A stretch of DNA of 64,000 nt, from positions 682,001 through 746,000 of the forward strand of contig NZ_JAERQN010000001.1 of NCBI RefSeq assembly GCF_016805305.1. The letters run 5' to 3'. This stretch comes from Falsiroseomonas ponticola (GTDB lineage Bacteria > Pseudomonadota > Alphaproteobacteria > Acetobacterales > Acetobacteraceae). The notes beneath the pieces were generated by a model. It had not been told where the DNA came from, did no database searches, and was given only the letters and a program-made list of their open reading frames with translations. Positions 50,947 to 58,723 of this stretch are shown here, in pieces; position 1 is the first letter of the stretch; each line of letters begins with the position of its first letter. The translations under genes were made by a program, and so were the position numbers.

Positions 50947-52111
50947 ACTGCTGACGGTCCAGGGGCGTCTCGCCCCTGGCGGATGGGGTCCGGGGAAGGC
51001 AGCGCCTTCCCCGTTTTCCCTGTTGCTGGCACTGGCGCTTTCCGCCTGCGCCCAGCCCCTTCCCCACCCCATCCCCTTCACCGACCTCCCCGGCTGGTCC
51101 TCCGACCGCGTGTCGCAGGCCATCCCCGCCTTCCGCGAGAGCTGTGCCGTCCTCGCCCGCATGCCCGCCGATCGTGCCCTGGGCGGCGATGGCCCGCTGG
51201 CGCGCGATGCCGGCGACTATGCCCCCGCCTGCACCGCCGCCGCCGCGGTCCCGCCGGATGACGAGCCCGCCGCCCGCGCCTTCCTGACCCGCCACTTCAC
51301 CCCCTGGGCGGTGGGGGAGGGCACGCTGACCGGCTATTTCGAGCCCGAGCTGCGCGGCAGCCCGGTGCCGACGCCCGCGCTCTCCGCCCCGCTGCTGGCC
51401 CGCCCGCCCGCGCTGGTGGAGGTCGATCTCGGCAGCTTCGCCAGTGACCTCCGCAGCCGCCGCACGGCCGGGCTGGTGCGGGATGGGCGGCTGCAGCCCT
51501 TCCCGGACCGTGCCGCCATCGCGGCTGGTGCCCTGGCGGGGCAGGGGCTGGAGCTGGCCTGGGTGGATCCCATCGATGCCTTCTTCCTGCACATCCAGGG
51601 ATCGGGCCGCGTCACCTTCCCGGATGGCAGCGTGCGGCGGCTCGGCTATGCCGCGCAGAATGGCCATGCCTATGTCGCCATCGGCCGCTTCCTGATCGAG
51701 AGCGGGGCCGTGGCGCGGGAGGCGATGTCCATGCAGGCCATCCGCGACTGGCTGCGCGCCGCGCCGCCCGCGGACGCCGCCGCGCTGATGGCCCGCAACC
51801 CCAGCTACGTCTTCTTCCGGGAGCTGACCGGCCTGGCGCCGGGGAAGGGCCCGCTCGGCGCCCTGGGCGCCCCCCTGACGCCCGGGCGGTCCCTGGCGGT
51901 GGATCGCACCCAGACCCCGCTCGGCACCCCCGTCTGGGTCGCCGGGAGGGGCCTGGAGCGGCTGGCCGTGGCCCAGGATACCGGCGGCGCCATCCGCGGG
52001 CCCGCCCGCGCCGATCTCTTCACCGGCTGGGGCGAGGCAGCCGCCGAGGCGGCGGGCCCGATGCGCGACCCCGCCCGCCTCTTCGTCCTGCTCCCGCCCT
52101 CAACCCCCTGA
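50873..52111 (+). CDS. mltA: Membrane-bound lytic murein transglycosylase A (start uncertain)
   Basis: A peptidoglycan-cleaving lytic transglycosylase of the outer membrane. The MltA core is clear: TLTGYFEPELRGS, LELAWVDPIDAFFLHIQGSGRV, RLGYAAQNGHAYVAIGRFLIE, PSYVFFREL and a C-terminal 3D domain with SLAVDRTQTPLGTPVWVA and AVAQDTGGAIRGPARADLFTGWG. A lipoprotein-like signal (SPFSLLLALALSAC, Cys at 51047-51049) precedes it. The start is unresolved: the only ATG in frame is 50873, inside the Tim44-like gene, which would place a terminator-like double hairpin in the coding region; a TTG at 50924 or 51023 are alternatives, the latter leaving too short a signal. Confidence 0.85.
   Translation: MSGPSSATSATPTPPGAWLPPGASKLLTVQGRLAPGGWGPGKAAPSPFSLLLALALSACAQPLPHPIPFTDLPGWSSDRVSQAIPAFRESCAVLARMPADRALGGDGPLARDAGDYAPACTAAAAVPPDDEPAARAFLTRHFTPWAVGEGTLTGYFEPELRGSPVPTPALSAPLLARPPALVEVDLGSFASDLRSRRTAGLVRDGRLQPFPDRAAIAAGALAGQGLELAWVDPIDAFFLHIQGSGRVTFPDGSVRRLGYAAQNGHAYVAIGRFLIESGAVAREAMSMQAIRDWLRAAPPADAAALMARNPSYVFFRELTGLAPGKGPLGALGAPLTPGRSLAVDRTQTPLGTPVWVAGRGLERLAVAQDTGGAIRGPARADLFTGWGEAAAEAAGPMRDPARLFVLLPPSTP
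50959..51017 (+). terminator. Double hairpin ending in a T-run after the Tim44-like gene
   Basis: Two perfect hairpins with 3-base loops: CCAGGGGCG/CGCCCCTGG (50959-50967 with 50971-50979) and GGGGAAGGC/GCCTTCCCC (50992-51000 with 51004-51012), the second followed by GTTTT. The last part has intrinsic-terminator shape. It begins 12 bases after the Tim44-like stop and lies exactly where the next gene, mltA, should start. The architecture resembles the 55-base repeats at 24899 and 39509, but the sequence differs. Confidence 0.6.
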
Positions 52112-53167
52112 GCGGACGATCCGGACGAGCTGCGCCACGTTCTCCGGCGGCGTGATCTTCTCGATCCCGTGGCCGAGGTTGAAGACGAAGGGCCGGCCGC
52201 GCATGGCGGCCAGGATCTGCCGCGCCTCCGCCTCCAGCGCCGCGCCGCCGGCGATCAGCGCCAGCGGGTCCAGGTTGCCCTGCAGCCCGACATTGGCGGG
52301 CACGGCGGAGGCCGCGAAGCGCGGATCCATGGCGGTGTCCATCGCCACGGTGTTCACCCCCGTCCGCTGCGCATATTCGCCGATCAGCGGCCCCGCCAGG
52401 CGCGGGAAGCCGATGATGGGGATGGAGGGATGGAGGCGCTTGAGCGACCGCACGATGGTCGCCGTCGGCTCGATCACCCAGCGGCGGAACTGGCTGGGGG
52501 GCAGCATGCCGGCCCAGCTGTCGAACAGCATCAGCGCCTCCGCCCCCGCCTCCGCCTGCGCCAGCAGGTAGTCGGTGGTGGCATCGACCAGGGTGCGGAT
52601 CAGCCGGCCGAAGAGCGCCGGGTCGTTGAAGGCCATGCCGCGGGCGGTGTGGAAATCCTTCGATCCATGCCCCTCCACCATGTAGCAGGCGACGGTGAAG
52701 GGGCTGCCCGCGAAGCCGATCAGCGAGACCTTGGGCGCATGCTGGTCGAGCGCCGCGCGCGTCAGGCGCACCGTCTCGAAGATCGGCGCGGCGCGTTCCC
52801 GCACGCGGTCGAGCTCCAGCGCCGCGACCCCCGCGGCATCGCGGATGGGGTCGAGGACCGGGCCCTCGCCCTCCGCGAAGCGCAGCCCCTGGCCCATGGC
52901 CCAGGGCACCATGAGGATGTCGGAGAAGAGGATGGCGCCATCCATGCCGTAGCGGCGGATGGGCTGCAGCGTGACCTCGGCCGCCATCTCCGGCGTGGTG
53001 CAGAGGTTGATGAAGCCGCCGGCCTTGGCGCGCACCTCCCGGTATTCCGGCAGGTAGCGCCCGGCCTGGCGCATCAGCCACATGGGCGGGGGCCACACGG
53101 CCTCGCCGGACACCGCCCGCAGCAGGGGCTTGTTCTCGCCCGTTGCCGCTCCCGCCTCAACCGTCAA
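52100..53167 (-). CDS. hemE: Uroporphyrinogen decarboxylase
   Basis: 355 residues; removes four carboxyl groups from uroporphyrinogen III to give coproporphyrinogen III in haem synthesis. Signatures are PPMWLMRQAGRYLPEYR near the start and IGFAGSPFTVACYMVEG. LMLFDSWAGMLPPSQF, MDTAMDP and FNLGHGIEKITPPENV are also standard. The start is taken as the TTG at 53167, because GGAGG lies 5 bases upstream (53173-53177) and no ATG or GTG nearer the conserved start exists; an ATG at 53227 would add 20 basic, non-conserved residues. Convergent with mltA (12-base overlap). It borders the predicted replication origin. Confidence 0.95.
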   Translation of the reverse strand: MTVEAGAATGENKPLLRAVSGEAVWPPPMWLMRQAGRYLPEYREVRAKAGGFINLCTTPEMAAEVTLQPIRRYGMDGAILFSDILMVPWAMGQGLRFAEGEGPVLDPIRDAAGVAALELDRVRERAAPIFETVRLTRAALDQHAPKVSLIGFAGSPFTVACYMVEGHGSKDFHTARGMAFNDPALFGRLIRTLVDATTDYLLAQAEAGAEALMLFDSWAGMLPPSQFRRWVIEPTATIVRSLKRLHPSIPIIGFPRLAGPLIGEYAQRTGVNTVAMDTAMDPRFAASAVPANVGLQGNLDPLALIAGGAALEAEARQILAAMRGRPFVFNLGHGIEKITPPENVAQLVRIVRSGG

Positions 53168-53539
53168 CCCAGCCTCCCTCGATCCGTGCCCGCATCCTGC
53201 CCGATGGCGCGGCTTCCGGCGACCCATCCAAGCAAGAAGAAAGAATCCTTAGGAGTCTTGGGGTAGATATTGGGGGGTGTGGGCGATGTGGATCACCGGT
53301 CCCGGCGCTTTCATCCACAGCCCTGTCCACGCGAGCTTCGGCGGCCAAGTCCCTGGCCCGGTTCGGCAATCCGGACCATCCCCAGCCGCGCGCCGAAGGG
53401 TGGCGGATTCCCCCCTTGTGCGGCGGGCTGCACGGTTCTCCCCACTCGCCCCGGCGCCGGGCTTGACCCGGCAGGGTTTTCCCCGTCATCCCCGCTCTCC
53501 CCGTTATTCTCCTCAGGCCCCGGCCGGGCAGGGAACCGC
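53168..53539. other. Predicted chromosomal replication origin (oriC)
   Basis: The gap between hemE and the divergent PSRP/DUF299 gene is the position of oriC in Caulobacter and Rickettsia. It contains TGTGGATCA (53287-53295, reverse complement TGATCCACA) and TCATCCACA (53311-53319), each one base from the DnaA box TTATCCACA, in opposite orientation. Weaker NNNTCCCCR 9-mers lie at 53376, 53436, 53477, 53486 and 53495, the last three directly abutting. An A-rich stretch at 53229-53271 could be the unwinding element. No gene is visible; the plus-strand open frame through it is an extension of PSRP. Confidence 0.65.
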
Positions 53540-54436
53540 ATGCCGCTCCGCACGACGAACCTGCACCTGGTGTCGGACAGCACGGGGGAGACGCTGAACT
53601 CCATCGCCCGCGCCACGCTGTCCCGCTTCGACGACCCGCATGTGGTGCACCACCGCTGGTCCCTCATCCGCTCCCGCCTCCAGCTCGACCGGGTGCTGGA
53701 GGGGATCGAGGCCGAGCCGGGCCCCGTCCTCTTCACCCTGGTCGATCGCAGCCTGCGCCTGGCGCTGGAGGAGCATTGCCGCCGCCTCGCCCTCGAATGC
53801 CTCTCGCCGCTCGAGCCGGTGATGGAGCTGCTGCAGAACGCGCTCGGCGAGCGGGCGCGGGAGAAGCGCGGCGCGCAGCATGTGATGGATGCCGATTACT
53901 TCCGCCGCATCGACGCCATGCACTACGTGCTGGCGCATGATGACGGCCAGGGCACGGCGGGGATCGCGGAGGCCGATGTCTGCATCGTCGGCGTCTCCCG
54001 CAGCAGCAAGACGCCGACCTGCTTCTACCTGGCGAACCGCGGCATCAAGGCCGCCAACGTCCCCCTGGTGCCGGGCGCGCCCCTGCCGCCGGAACTGGAG
54101 ACGGCGCCCTGCCCCGTCGTCGGCCTCCATATCGAGACCAATGCACTCATCGAGATCCGGCGCCACCGCCTGAAGCTGATCGGCGCCCATGGCGTGCACC
54201 ACGACACCACGGATTATGTGGACCATGAGGCGGTGAAGGCCGAGATCCAGGCCGCGCGCCGCCTCTGCACCGCGCATGGCTGGCCGGTGATCGACGTGAC
54301 GCGCCGGTCCATCGAGGAGACGGCCGCTACTGTCCTACAATTGATGGAGGCCTGGCACGCCCGCCGCGGCCGCGCCGCCGCCCAGGCCCAGCAGCCGGAA
54401 GACCCCGCCGCCGGCGTGCTGAAGGCTAGCCCGTGA
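53540..54436 (+). CDS. Pyruvate, phosphate dikinase/PEP synthase regulatory protein (PSRP, DUF299)
   Basis: 298 residues. PSRP both phosphorylates (using ADP) and dephosphorylates its dikinase target. The start [18 protein letters not shown], the P-loop [29 protein letters not shown] and the C-terminal [19 protein letters not shown] are diagnostic. The ATG at 53540 begins the conserved region and has GCAGGGAA upstream. Gene order hemE - gap - DUF299 - maf is a conserved alphaproteobacterial arrangement beside the replication origin. Its stop is overlapped by the maf start. Confidence 0.93.
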   Translation: MPLRTTNLHLVSDSTGETLNSIARATLSRFDDPHVVHHRWSLIRSRLQLDRVLEGIEAEPGPVLFTLVDRSLRLALEEHCRRLALECLSPLEPVMELLQNALGERAREKRGAQHVMDADYFRRIDAMHYVLAHDDGQGTAGIAEADVCIVGVSRSSKTPTCFYLANRGIKAANVPLVPGAPLPPELETAPCPVVGLHIETNALIEIRRHRLKLIGAHGVHHDTTDYVDHEAVKAEIQAARRLCTAHGWPVIDVTRRSIEETAATVLQLMEAWHARRGRAAAQAQQPEDPAAGVLKASP

Positions 54437-55056
54437 TCCAGTCGGAGACGCCCGCCCTGGTGCTGGCCAGCGCCTCCGCCAGCCGCCGCGCCATGCTGGA
54501 AGGCGCGGGGCTGCGGTTCGAGGCGATCGCCGCCGCGGTGGATGAGGGCGCCATCAAGGAATCCGCCCAGGCCGAGGGCATCCCCCCGGCCGAGGCCGCC
54601 CTCATGCTGGCGGATGCCAAGGCGATGCGCGTGGCGGCCCGGCGGCCGGAGGCGCTGATCATCGGCGGCGACCAGCTGCTGACCTGCACCATCGACGGCA
54701 CGGTGCGCTGGTTCGACAAGCCCATCGGGCTGGACGGCGCGCGCGAACACCTCCGCACCCTGCGGGGCCGGCGGCATGAGCTGGTGACGGCGACCGTCGC
54801 CTGGCGCGGCGGCGAGCGCATCTGGCAGGACGTCTCGACGCCGCGGCTGACGATGCGCGACGTCTCCGACGCCTTCATCGAGGACTATCTGGCGCTGGAG
54901 GGGGAGATCCTCTGCTCCAGCGTCGGCGCCTATCGCGTCGAAGGGCCGGGCATCCAGCTCTTCAACCGGATCGAGGGCGAGCACAGCGCCATCCTCGGCC
55001 TGCCTTTGCTGCCGCTGCTGCGCTTCCTGCGGCAGCACGGGGTGCTCTCGGCCTAA
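54433..55056 (+). CDS. maf: Maf-family nucleoside triphosphate pyrophosphatase
   Basis: 207 residues. It hydrolyses non-canonical or modified NTPs to monophosphates in the cytoplasm. The family start [19 protein letters not shown] and the central [10 protein letters not shown] (acidic catalytic region), then FDKP and [17 protein letters not shown] are present. It begins with GTG at 54433, overlapping the PSRP stop by 4 bases (GTGA). Its stop overlaps the convergent DUF486 gene by 4 bases. aroE, coaE and dnaQ, which often follow maf, are not here. Confidence 0.92.
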   Translation: MIQSETPALVLASASASRRAMLEGAGLRFEAIAAAVDEGAIKESAQAEGIPPAEAALMLADAKAMRVAARRPEALIIGGDQLLTCTIDGTVRWFDKPIGLDGAREHLRTLRGRRHELVTATVAWRGGERIWQDVSTPRLTMRDVSDAFIEDYLALEGEILCSSVGAYRVEGPGIQLFNRIEGEHSAILGLPLLPLLRFLRQHGVLSA

Positions 55057-55400
55057 TCGCCCACGGGCAGGAAGATGAAGACCACCGCGGCGACCAGGCA
55101 GAGGCCTGCGGCGACGAAGTTCCAGCGGATGGTCTCGCCCAGGAAGGTCACGCTGAAGACGGCGAAGACCGCCAGCGTGATCACCTCCTGCATCACCTTC
55201 AGCTGCTGGCCGGTGAAGGTGCCATAGCCCAGCCGGTTGGCCGGCACCGCCAGGCAATACTCGAAGAAGGCGATCCCCCAGCTCACCAGGATCGCCAGCC
55301 ATAGCGGCCAGGCCGGCGCCTTCAGGTGCCCGTACCAGGCGAAGGTCATGACGATGTTGGAAAACAGCAGCAGGATCGGCGTGGCATAGAGGGCGGACAT
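55053..55400 (-). CDS. DUF486 / DMT-superfamily small membrane protein
   Basis: 115 residues with four hydrophobic segments. VMTFAWYGHLK, SWGIAFFEYCLAVPANRLGY and QQLKVMQEVITLAVFAVFSV are the DUF486 signature stretches. The family looks like a small drug/metabolite transporter half but has no known substrate. Convergent with maf; divergent from the arsR cluster with 116 bases between. Confidence 0.9.
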   Translation of the reverse strand: MSALYATPILLLFSNIVMTFAWYGHLKAPAWPLWLAILVSWGIAFFEYCLAVPANRLGYGTFTGQQLKVMQEVITLAVFAVFSVTFLGETIRWNFVAAGLCLVAAVVFIFLPVGD

Positions 55401-55480
55401 CGGGGAGGCCTCGGGCGTGGTCGGGCCGCGAAGGTGACGCCGCGCCCGGGATCGCGGAAGGGCCGGCGGCCATCACAGCC

Positions 55481-55518
55481 TTGCGCCTGGCGCAATGATT
55501 CGATATTTCGGGAATCAT
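55481..55518 (+). promoter_or_regulatory. arsR promoter with ArsR operator
   Basis: ATGATTC (55495-55501) and GAATCAT (55512-55518) form a perfect 7-bp inverted repeat with a 10-base spacer that overlaps the arsR start codon (55517). TTGCGC (55481-55486) and TATTTC (55504-55509) with a 17-base spacer form a plausible promoter whose -10 lies inside the repeat, so ArsR bound here would block transcription. The predicted transcript would start at or next to the ATG, suggesting a leaderless mRNA. Confidence 0.6.
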
Positions 55519-55858
55519 GGAAACAACCGAAGCCATCGAGGCGCTTGCCGCCCTGGCGCAGGAAACCCGGCTGCTGGTGTTCCGCCGCCTCGTCGTCGCA
55601 GGGGCCGAGGGGCTGCCGGCCGGGGAGATCGCGCGCCTTCTCTCCGTGCCGCCCAACACGCTCAGCACCCATCTCGCCGTGCTGTCCCGCGCCGGCCTCG
55701 TCACCGCGCGGCGGCAGGGGCGGAGCGTGATCTACGCGGCCGCCATGCCCGGCATCGATGCGCTGATCGACTTCCTGCTGCGGGATTGCTGCGGCGGGCG
55801 GGCGGAGCTGTGCGGCGCGCTGACCAGCAGGAGACCGAGCCATGACCGCGCCGCCTGA
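55517..55858 (+). CDS. arsR: ArsR-family metalloregulator
   Basis: 113 residues with the ArsR/SmtB winged helix: ETRLLVFRRLVVAGAEGLPAGEIARLLSVPPNTLSTHLAVLSRAGLVTARRQGRSVIY, recognition helix around NTLSTHLAVL. A C-terminal cysteine cluster (RDCCGGRAELCG) is the likely As(III) site, as in alphaproteobacterial ArsR proteins, rather than the helix-3 CVC pair. It would repress its own cluster and release DNA on binding arsenite. Overlaps arsC by 17 bases. Confidence 0.9.
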   Translation: METTEAIEALAALAQETRLLVFRRLVVAGAEGLPAGEIARLLSVPPNTLSTHLAVLSRAGLVTARRQGRSVIYAAAMPGIDALIDFLLRDCCGGRAELCGALTSRRPSHDRAA

Positions 55859-56291
55859 CCCCGCCATCACCATCTGGCACAACCCGGCCTGCGGCACGTC
55901 CCGCAACGTGCTCGGGCTGATCCGCAACAGCGGCGCGGAGCCGAGGGTGGTCGAATACCTCCGAACCCCGCCATCGCGGGAGGCGATCCGCGATGCCGCG
56001 CGCCAGGCCGGCATCACCATCCGCGCCCTGCTGCGGGAGAAGGGGACGCCCTTCGCGGAACTCGGCCTCGACAACCCGGCGCTGGATGAGGAGGCGCTGC
56101 TGGATGCGATGGTCGCGCATCCCATCCTGATCAATCGCCCGATGGTCTTCACGCCGCTCGGCGTCCGGCTCTGCCGGCCGTCGGAGGTGGTGCTGGACAT
56201 CCTGCCCGCCCCGCAGCGCGGCGCCTTCGCGAAGGAGGACGGGGCCGCGGTGGTGGATGCGGCGGGCCGCAAGGTCAGCCCCGGTGGCTGA
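55842..56291 (+). CDS. arsC: Arsenate reductase, glutaredoxin-dependent type
   Basis: 149 residues. WHNPACGTSRN near the start contains the catalytic cysteine of the ArsC family; ILINRPMVFTPLGVRLCRPSEVVLDIL is the second family block. It reduces As(V) to As(III) using glutathione and glutaredoxin. The ATG at 55842 lies inside the arsR 3' end, in another frame, and the next start is inside its own 3' end, so the three genes are tightly coupled. Confidence 0.9.
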   Translation: MTAPPDPAITIWHNPACGTSRNVLGLIRNSGAEPRVVEYLRTPPSREAIRDAARQAGITIRALLREKGTPFAELGLDNPALDEEALLDAMVAHPILINRPMVFTPLGVRLCRPSEVVLDILPAPQRGAFAKEDGAAVVDAAGRKVSPGG

Positions 56292-56955
56292 CCTGCCCCG
56301 CCGCCTGGTGGCGGAGGCGCTGGCGACGGCGCTGCTGCTGGCGACGGTGGTGGGTTCCGGCATCATGGCGGCGCGGCTGTCCGGCGGGAATGACGGGATC
56401 GCCCTGCTGGCCAATGCGCTGGCCACGGGCGCGATGCTGCCGGTGCTGATCCTGGTCTTCGGCCCGCTCTCCGGCGCGGCGATGAACCCGGCGGTGACGG
56501 CGGTGCTGGCGATGCGGCGGGAGATCCCCGGGCGGATCGCCCTTGCCCATGCCGGCGCGCAGGTGGCCGGTGCCCTGGCCGGCGTCGTGCTGGCCCATGC
56601 GATGTTCGAGCTGCCGCTGGTCCAGGCCGGGACCACGGCGCGGGCGGGCGCCGGCGCCTGGATCGCGGAGGCCGTCGCGACGGCGGGGCTTGTCTTGACC
56701 ATCCTCGGCGTGCGGCGGGCGCGGCCGGAGGCGCTGCCCCATGCGGTCGGCCTCTACATCACCGCCGCCTATTGGTTCACCGCCTCCACCTCCTTCGCCA
56801 ACCCCGCCGTGACGCTGGCGCGGGCGATGACGGACAGCTTCGCCGGCATCGCGCCGGCGGATGTGGCGGGCTTCGTGCTGGCGCAGATGGCGGGCGCCAT
56901 CGGCGCGGCGGCGCTGTGGCGCTGGCTGGCGGAGACGCGACCCTCAGCCGCCTGA
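56284..56955 (+). CDS. aqpS: Aquaporin-family channel (AqpS-like), probable arsenite exit channel
   Basis: 223 residues, about six transmembrane segments. The two channel motifs are AMNPAV and FANPAV (NPA boxes). It is translated from a GTG at 56284 overlapping the arsC end by 8 bases; no arsB or acr3 pump is present. In Sinorhizobium an aquaglyceroporin AqpS takes the place of a pump, letting arsenite made by ArsC flow out down its gradient; the same arrangement is proposed here from gene order. Could be called glpF-like if seen alone. Confidence 0.85.
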   Translation: MADLPRRLVAEALATALLLATVVGSGIMAARLSGGNDGIALLANALATGAMLPVLILVFGPLSGAAMNPAVTAVLAMRREIPGRIALAHAGAQVAGALAGVVLAHAMFELPLVQAGTTARAGAGAWIAEAVATAGLVLTILGVRRARPEALPHAVGLYITAAYWFTASTSFANPAVTLARAMTDSFAGIAPADVAGFVLAQMAGAIGAAALWRWLAETRPSAA

Positions 56956-58239
56956 GGGCGCGCGCCTGTCCGGCGGCGGCAGCCGCCACAGCAGGAACAG
57001 CATCACCGCCATGGCGGGCAGGGCGGCCAGCGTGGTCAGGATGAAGAACTGCGACCATCCCAGCGACTGCGCCAGCGCCCCCGCGCTGGCGCCCAGGCTG
57101 CGCAGCGGCACGGCGGCCAGCGACGACAGCAGCGCATATTGCGTGGCGCTGAAGCTGCGGTTCACCAGGCCCGAGAGGTAGGTCAGGAAGGCCGCATCCG
57201 CGAGGCCATCGGTGAAGTTCTCGATCCCCACCTGGGCGAAGAGCATCGGGATGTCCCGACCCCCGCCCACCAGCGCCAGGTACATCAGGTTCGACAGCAT
57301 CTGGCCGAGCCCGGTCAGGATCAGCGCGCGGCCGACGCCGATGCGCCCGACAAGCCAGCTGCCCGCCAGCGCGCCGGCCAGCGTGGCGCCGAGGCCGAAG
57401 ACGGTGCCAACGGCCGCCACATCGTCGCGGGTGAATCCCTCCGACCGGTAGAAGACCGTCAGCGGGATGCTGGCCAGCGCCTCCCCCAGCTTGAAGAGCG
57501 CGATGAAGGCCAGGATCGCCAGCCAGTAGCGGCGGCCCATGAAGTCGAGGAAGGGGGCCACCACGTTCTGGCGCAGCCGCTCCGCCCAGCCCATCGGCAG
57601 GGCGGGCGCCGCCACCCCCTCCCGCCCCGCCAGGGTGGCGGCGATGCCGACCAGCATCAGCGCCGCGGCGTAGAGATAGGCGCCGGACCAGCCGAGATGC
57701 GCCACCAGGAACAGCGTGCCCGCGCCACTCGCCAGCAGCGCCAGGCGGTAGCCCCAGACATAGGCGGCCAGCCCATAGGCCTGGCGTTCGTCATCCTCGC
57801 CCAGCATCTCGATGCGCCAGGCATCGATGACGATGTCCTGGCTGGCGGAGAGGAAGGCGACCAGCACGGCCAGCGCCACCGTCAGCGTCGCGCCCTGCGC
57901 CGGGTCGGTCAGCCCGATGCCGGCGATGGCCGCCATCAGCGCGACCTGCAGGATGATCAGCCAGCCGCGCCGCCGCCCCAGCAGTGGCGGGCGCACTGCG
58001 TCGAAGAAGGGGGACCAGAGGAACTTGTTGGCATAGGCCAGGCCGATCAGCGCCGTCAGCCCGATGGCCGAGAGCGACATGCCGCTTTCCGTGAACCACT
58101 GCCGCAGCACCTGCCCCGCCGCCAGCGGCAGCGGCAGGCCGGCGGAGAAGCCGAGCGCCAGCATCAGCAGGAAGCGCCGATCCCGGAACAGGGGGGCACC
58201 GAAGAAGCGGCCGCGGCGCGGGGGGGCAGTGTCGTTCAT
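56944..58239 (-). CDS. ampG: AmpG-like muropeptide permease (MFS)
   Basis: 431 residues with about 12 transmembrane segments. ALGFSAGLPLPLAAGQVLRQWFTESG followed by LTALIGLAYANKFLWSPFFD, and LGRRRGWLI, match AmpG, the inner-membrane importer of GlcNAc-anhydromuropeptides for cell-wall recycling. SASQDIVIDAWRIEML is another AmpG signature. In many bacteria AmpG activity controls AmpC induction; an AmpC-type gene is at 12.3 kb here. Convergent with aqpS, 12-base overlap. Confidence 0.92.
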   Translation of the reverse strand: MNDTAPPRRGRFFGAPLFRDRRFLLMLALGFSAGLPLPLAAGQVLRQWFTESGMSLSAIGLTALIGLAYANKFLWSPFFDAVRPPLLGRRRGWLIILQVALMAAIAGIGLTDPAQGATLTVALAVLVAFLSASQDIVIDAWRIEMLGEDDERQAYGLAAYVWGYRLALLASGAGTLFLVAHLGWSGAYLYAAALMLVGIAATLAGREGVAAPALPMGWAERLRQNVVAPFLDFMGRRYWLAILAFIALFKLGEALASIPLTVFYRSEGFTRDDVAAVGTVFGLGATLAGALAGSWLVGRIGVGRALILTGLGQMLSNLMYLALVGGGRDIPMLFAQVGIENFTDGLADAAFLTYLSGLVNRSFSATQYALLSSLAAVPLRSLGASAGALAQSLGWSQFFILTTLAALPAMAVMLFLLWRLPPPDRRAPSGG

Positions 58240-58303
58240 GTGCGCACTCTCGCCATGTCCCGCGCCGCGCCGCCAGCCCCCCGGCGCGGTTCCGCGCGGC
58301 GGA

Positions 58304-58723
58304 TCAGCCGCCTTCCAGGTGGCGGGTCAGGGATTCCCGCGCCTCCCGCAGCCGGCCGAGCAGGCGGGCCGGCGTCACCAGCCGCATGCCGGGGGGGGAG
58401 GGCTGCATCAGCACCGTGCCGCCCGGCACCAGGCCGAGCGTGCCGCGCAGCGGGCCCGGCAGGGTCAGCCGGCCCTTCCGGTCCAGCGTCGGCAGGCGGA
58501 TATTGCCCTCCGGCTTCTCCGCGCCGGCGGGGGAGACGCGCAGCTCGTCATCCTCCAGCACCACCAGCAGGGGCTGGTTCGGCTGCAGGCCGGTCGCGGC
58601 GCGCAGCGGCGGCGGCAGCAGGACACGGCCGCGGGTATCGATGCGCAGGCGATGCGGCTTCTCCGCCGGCATTGCCCTGGAGGGCCCGTCCTGACCCGGC
58701 TGGTCGTGGTCTCGCGTGTCCAT
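58304..58723 (-). CDS. Tandem AbrB/SpoVT-like DNA-binding protein
   Basis: 139 residues with two repeats of a short AbrB-type fold: HRLRIDTRGRVLLPPPLRAATGL (about 25-47) and NIRLPTLDRKGRLTLPGPLRGTLGL (about 75-99), each with the R/K-G-R-x-x-L-P-x-x-L-R signature. Two such units in one chain is the MraZ layout, but there is no mraZ-specific context (no rsmH or ftsL). Probably a small transcription factor or an antitoxin-like protein; no partner toxin is adjacent. Start may be M18. Confidence 0.6.
   Translation of the reverse strand: MDTRDHDQPGQDGPSRAMPAEKPHRLRIDTRGRVLLPPPLRAATGLQPNQPLLVVLEDDELRVSPAGAEKPEGNIRLPTLDRKGRLTLPGPLRGTLGLVPGGTVLMQPSPPGMRLVTPARLLGRLREARESLTRHLEGG

Noticed and set aside
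50983..51261. Frameshifted alternative start of mltA at an ATG in another frame
   Set aside because: The frame from this ATG does not join the MltA sequence and lacks a signal peptide; no evidence of a frameshift inside mltA.
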